Assembly: GCA_000469685.2 (NCBI GenBank)
Contig: LS997562.1
Location: forward strand, 43,962,869-44,026,868
Reading direction: 5' to 3'
Origin: Haemonchus contortus
Lineage: Eukaryota > Nematoda > Chromadorea > Rhabditida > Trichostrongylidae
Length of the DNA: 64,000 bases
Below the pieces are notes generated by a model. The model saw only the letters and a list, made by a program, of their open reading frames with translations. It was not told where the DNA came from and made no database searches. Shown in pieces: positions 62,201 to 64,000 of the stretch (positions are counted from its first letter, which is position 1; each line of letters opens with the position of its first letter). A program made the position numbers and the translations under genes.

Positions 62201-62949
62201 TGAGCTCAGGGCTCTTCAGTTCTTCCTTACACTTTATCTTTCAGTTAAATCTGCGGAACAATGGCTTTGTTTGGTTGCCGACTTCTGGACTGAACTCAAA
62301 TCGTGGGACTGGCGAAGGTCTATACGGTCGAAAGTCGGAAATCGGAAGTGCAAAAAGTTCCGTGAGTTTCTATTCAGTCTATTGCCTATAGGGTGGTTGA
62401 GTGTACTAAAGCCGATTATTGAGTTGTTGGAGGTTACAAAAGAGTTATTTAGAGACAAAGTAAAAGTGTATTCCAAAATCTTTTCGTACATCTGTAGGTG
62501 TGGTCAATGAAATAAAGCTCAAGAGAATTGAAAATAACCCTTAGCCAGAGTCTACCGTCCGTACAAGAAAGGACAGACGTTAGGACAGCTACGTAAGAAA
62601 TTTGCTCGAAAGTATAACAAAAAACAACTGTTTTAACATTGATCAGTTAATTTTATTGTCGATGAGTTGTTAGATTATTCAACAATTAATGATACCCAGT
62701 AGTTAAACAATCATTATAATGAGTAAATAACAAAGAAAAGCTAAAAATTGCGTGAAACTGTGAACTTACTCCCCATGGCCCGTCGAAGGCCTTTCTGGCA
62801 TCCCGTCGTAGATGGTTCCAATTGTTCCGACGATGTACCCATTTTTGAAACGTTTCTGCTGAGACGTTGGGTCCTGTCACGTAATTTTCAAGTACCGAAG
62901 GATTGTCGCGTAAGTACTGTACAACACGTTCCTCGGTCAGATCTACCAT
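51681..62949 (-). CDS. pde-5: Dual-GAF 3',5'-cyclic nucleotide phosphodiesterase, PDE10/PDE11 type, 19 coding exons, 746 aa
   Basis: Exons in transcript order: 62949-62770, 62146-62111, 62037-61984, 61318-61178, 60736-60670, 59199-59105, 57645-57505, 57449-57301, 56720-56559, 56427-56283, 56210-56101, 56025-55939, 55622-55463, 54672-54514, 53707-53538, 52943-52832, 52739-52659, 52371-52283, 51783-51681. All phases agree; the total is 2241 nt with TGA. N-terminal helical segment (1-45, [11 protein letters not shown] like PDE10A), GAF-A (about 91-200), GAF-B (about 226-375, NKHEGVF...SDE at 351-362), catalytic HD domain (about 428-735). Catalytic His480 and metal ligands His484, His520, Asp521 and Asp631 are present, as is the nucleotide-binding Gln683. 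It hydrolyses cAMP and/or cGMP; which one cannot be told from sequence. The Lys/Glu/Gln-rich tail is not conserved. The symbol follows the C. elegans PDE10-like gene and rests on family resemblance. Confidence 0.9.
53132..53370 (-). mobile_element. Diverged SINE copy in a pde-5 intron
   Basis: It starts with AATCAATCCCAAGTGAGG (tail reversed), then CCGCATTCGACTTGTGCTC, GTCAGTGCTTTTATTTTCC, and ends with the head near GCGCCACTTG at 53359-53368. It is in the same direction as pde-5 transcription. Confidence 0.75.
54098..54130. repeat. AT-rich trinucleotide repeat (TAA/ATT) in a pde-5 intron
   Basis: CTAATAATAATAATAATTATAATATTAATT forms a short TAA array that grades into an AT palindrome. Confidence 0.7.
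54736..54980. repeat. GC-rich foldback (long inverted repeat) element in a pde-5 intron
   Basis: Outer ends are GGCTGCTTTCATAGTCCGCA and its reverse complement. Arms of roughly 100 nt pair almost perfectly around a short central loop near 54838-54845 (gaaaacaa). The right arm carries an extra GCCTGCCTGCGCGC-type tandem insertion of about 30 nt. The right end of the exon with [10 protein letters not shown] is only 63 bp away (54672). It resembles a nonautonomous foldback or MITE-like element; no transposase or clear target duplication was seen. Confidence 0.85.
56283..57645 (-). CDS. pde-5: pde-5 exons 7-10: linker helix and GAF-B domain
   Basis: Exons 57645-57505, 57449-57301, 56720-56559 and 56427-56283 carry the connecting helix ([19 protein letters not shown]) and a complete GAF domain. 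Visible parts include [48 protein letters not shown], and [10 protein letters not shown] followed by F-T-K-S-D-E. The last part is the NKxnFx3DE signature of cyclic-nucleotide-binding PDE GAF domains. Confidence 0.93.
57694..58956 (+). mobile_element. Mariner (Tc1/mariner superfamily) element, inactive, in a pde-5 intron
   Basis: Terminal inverted repeats begin TTAGGTTGAGTCATAAGTCC and extend 29 bp (57694-57722 and 58928-58956). TA dinucleotides flank both ends (57692-57693 and 58957-58958), the expected target duplication. The transposase reads on +, opposite to the host gene. Fragments include [29 protein letters not shown] and [12 protein letters not shown]; the last two Asp lie 34 residues apart, the D,D34D mariner signature. 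The intron would be only about 194 nt without the element. Confidence 0.92.
57905..58890 (+). pseudogene. Broken mariner transposase
   Basis: The reading frame is interrupted several times: in-frame TGA at 58433-58435, TAA shortly after, and frame changes in the N-terminal and C-terminal parts (the final [14 protein letters not shown] segment is in a different frame from HDNARPH). The position expected to hold the first catalytic Asp (family motif GDEKW) reads RGAKS, so the active site is also lost. It encodes no working protein. Confidence 0.85.
59105..61318 (-). CDS. pde-5: pde-5 exons 4-6: GAF-A domain, apparently shortened
   Basis: Exon 61318-61178 starts the domain ([20 protein letters not shown] matches the first helix and strand of PDE10A GAF-A). 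Exon 60736-60670 ([16 protein letters not shown]) and exon 59199-59105 (EIHFNSH...[11 protein letters not shown]) match its last strand and helix. The middle of the domain, about 50-60 residues in PDE10A including the VSAYVA and DERFP region, was not found in the 441-nt intron between exons 4 and 5 or elsewhere nearby. Phases 0/0, 0/1 and 1/2 agree across the three exons. Confidence 0.7.
60203..60310 (-). CDS. Possible alternative first exon of pde-5
   Basis: A 36-codon open frame starts with ATG at 60310 ([13 protein letters not shown] then a Ser-rich stretch) and ends at a strong donor, CAA|gtgagc, in phase 0. It lies within the intron between exons 5 and 6. Phase 0 would allow splicing to the exon at 57645 and give a product that starts just before GAF-B. 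No acceptor was recognised upstream, which fits a first exon. It may be chance. Confidence 0.25.
61550..61693 (-). mobile_element. Truncated SINE copy in a pde-5 intron
   Basis: Only parts of the family are visible: TTGAATGCGTAAGTGGCGTA, GACCTGGGAGG and a head remnant ending AATACGCCACTT. Much of the middle is missing. Confidence 0.45.
62111..62146 (-). CDS. pde-5: pde-5 exon 2: micro-exon with triple CAG acceptor
   Basis: This very short exon ([12 protein letters not shown] or shorter) ends at donor gtaaac. Its acceptor side is a tandem CAGCAGCAG (62149-62141), so the exon may begin at 62146, 62143 or 62140. All three keep the frame and differ by one Gln each. It is placed here because phases on both sides are 0 and it leads directly into exon 3. 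Confidence 0.6.
62770..62949 (-). CDS. pde-5: pde-5 exon 1: N-terminal helical segment
   Basis: The exon has sixty codons from ATG to donor gtaagt, phase 0. An in-frame TAG lies six codons upstream of the ATG, so this is the first Met of this reading frame. A candidate acceptor (ctatttag, ending at 62965) 15 nt upstream of the ATG could be a trans-splice site or the end of a UTR intron. The sequence [20 protein letters not shown] then [11 protein letters not shown] resembles the N-terminal helical segment of PDE10A and PDE11. Confidence 0.8.
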
Positions 62950-62964
62950 CCTTTCATCAGGACT

Positions 62965-64000
62965 CTAAATAGGGGCGGAATTGATAGAAAAATATTATAC
63001 TGATTGTGAGTATTACAATGAAAAAAAGAACAAGCAGTAGTGCATACTGTAATGAAGGCATGTCTGATTGATCTGATTCCCAGAACATCGCCTTTTTAAA
63101 CATTTTTTGACTTCTTGAATTACATTACTTTTGTTTTGGGAAGGGAAATATCGATTTGTACTTTGTCCGATTTTAGATGCTATATCGCATCCCCGCTAAT
63201 AAATAAATGAATAACTTTAATGCGAGTTTAGCTTGCACTTGAAGGCACTGTTCACGTTGATAGTTGGGTTTCGAGTTCTAGACGAGTAATGGAAGTGATA
63301 GTTTGGAATAGCGAAAGGGGAGGAAGAATATGTGGAAATGGCCGTACTTAGAGAAACATTAGGCTTCAAAGGCTGTGAAATTAGGGGAGTGCACCTTTAC
63401 AGTAACACCTCTACAGTACCGCATTAGAAGAATACTTGACCATGCTGAGATTAATCGAGAATAGTTCATATACTAAATTCTACAGCCATTGCCGTGAGAA
63501 CTCGTCCACGTTTAGGTGTGTATGTAGGCTTAGCCGATTTTGGGACCCTTATTACGCTATGCCTCAGTCGTTTTTCAATCAGACGGCGTCCTTTCTGCTA
63601 TCCCAGTGGGTCACAACCTCATCACGAGAAGAAATCTCTGAAACCCAGGAACCATTTCTACCGTGAATTGTGCCTTCGAAATCAATAAGGGTACTGTAGC
63701 CCAAGAATGGTAAATATTTCAATGAACAGGGCTGATTTCAGGAGGCTTTTTTTTATAACTATATACAGTTTGATTTTTGGTTCGTTATAAGATTTCTCAG
63801 ACTTGTAGTGCGTTAGCGATTATATTCCAATACTAATCGAGCTATAAGCTTGAGCTTAAACCATACGTTTTTGGAATCGTTTTCCCATCCCTTTTATATC
63901 TTTCTTTCGAATGGGAAGGTCCTCTCGATGGAAAGCGAACAGAAATCTTGAGAAGTCTAGCCAAAGGCTTAGCGTGTCCATTACCTTTAATATAGATGTT
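62965..64000 (-). promoter_or_regulatory. pde-5: Upstream region of pde-5
   Basis: This lies 5' of the first pde-5 coding exon. A possible acceptor at 62965 (ctatttag) could mark trans-splicing or a UTR intron. No TATA-like or other promoter element is convincing. The end at 63490-63690 carries another copy of the 15-bp motif also seen at 5132 and 22537. Confidence 0.25.

Noticed and set aside
1..64000. CRISPR arrays, bacterial operons, rRNA genes, phage or defence systems
   Set aside because: No regularly spaced repeats, rRNA signatures or prokaryotic gene organisation were seen; the window is nuclear eukaryotic DNA.

Overview
The window reads as nuclear DNA of a nematode, probably a strongylid-type (clade V) parasitic worm. 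Coding capacity is split into small exons of about 36-310 nt with short T-rich acceptors (TTTCAG or TTTTAG type). Introns range from under 100 nt to several kb, the DNA is AT-rich, and noncoding DNA dominates. No bacterial-style gene arrangement, RBS or operon is visible. The order assignment is inference; the eukaryotic and nematode character follows from the splice structure and the two genes recognised.

Two multi-exon genes could be rebuilt by hand with every splice phase agreeing. (1) On the + strand, 30445-49143, a neurabin gene (nab-1 type): 16 coding exons, 2376 nt, 791 residues. It has a PP1-docking KVSF motif, a PDZ domain, a coiled coil and a C-terminal SAM domain. (2) On the - strand, 62949-51681, a dual-GAF cyclic nucleotide phosphodiesterase of the PDE10/PDE11 branch (pde-5 type): 19 coding exons, 2241 nt, 746 residues, with a complete set of HD-type catalytic residues. 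The genes converge tail to tail about 2.5 kb apart.

The first 30 kb and the large introns hold no gene I can defend. They carry dispersed repeats and eroded coding-like fragments. The main repeat is a tRNA-derived SINE family with Pol III A and B boxes and about nine copies on both strands; two copies are framed by perfect 14-bp target-site duplications. A 1.26-kb mariner element with near-perfect terminal inverted repeats, TA flanks and a dead transposase sits in a pde-5 intron. A 245-bp GC-rich foldback element sits in another pde-5 intron, and a 79-bp near-perfect hairpin lies at 28.5 kb. Frame-broken coding relics lie on the - strand near 17.8-18.9, 25.0-25.5 and 39.6-39.9 kb.

The most interesting observations are: a possible alternative terminal exon of nab-1 with its own stop and AATAAA, which would give a SAM-less (spinophilin-like) protein; an apparently shortened first GAF domain in the phosphodiesterase; a possible internal first exon that would give a GAF-B-only phosphodiesterase; and the SINE family. 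I do not see a wholly new system such as a CRISPR array, defence island or toxin cluster.
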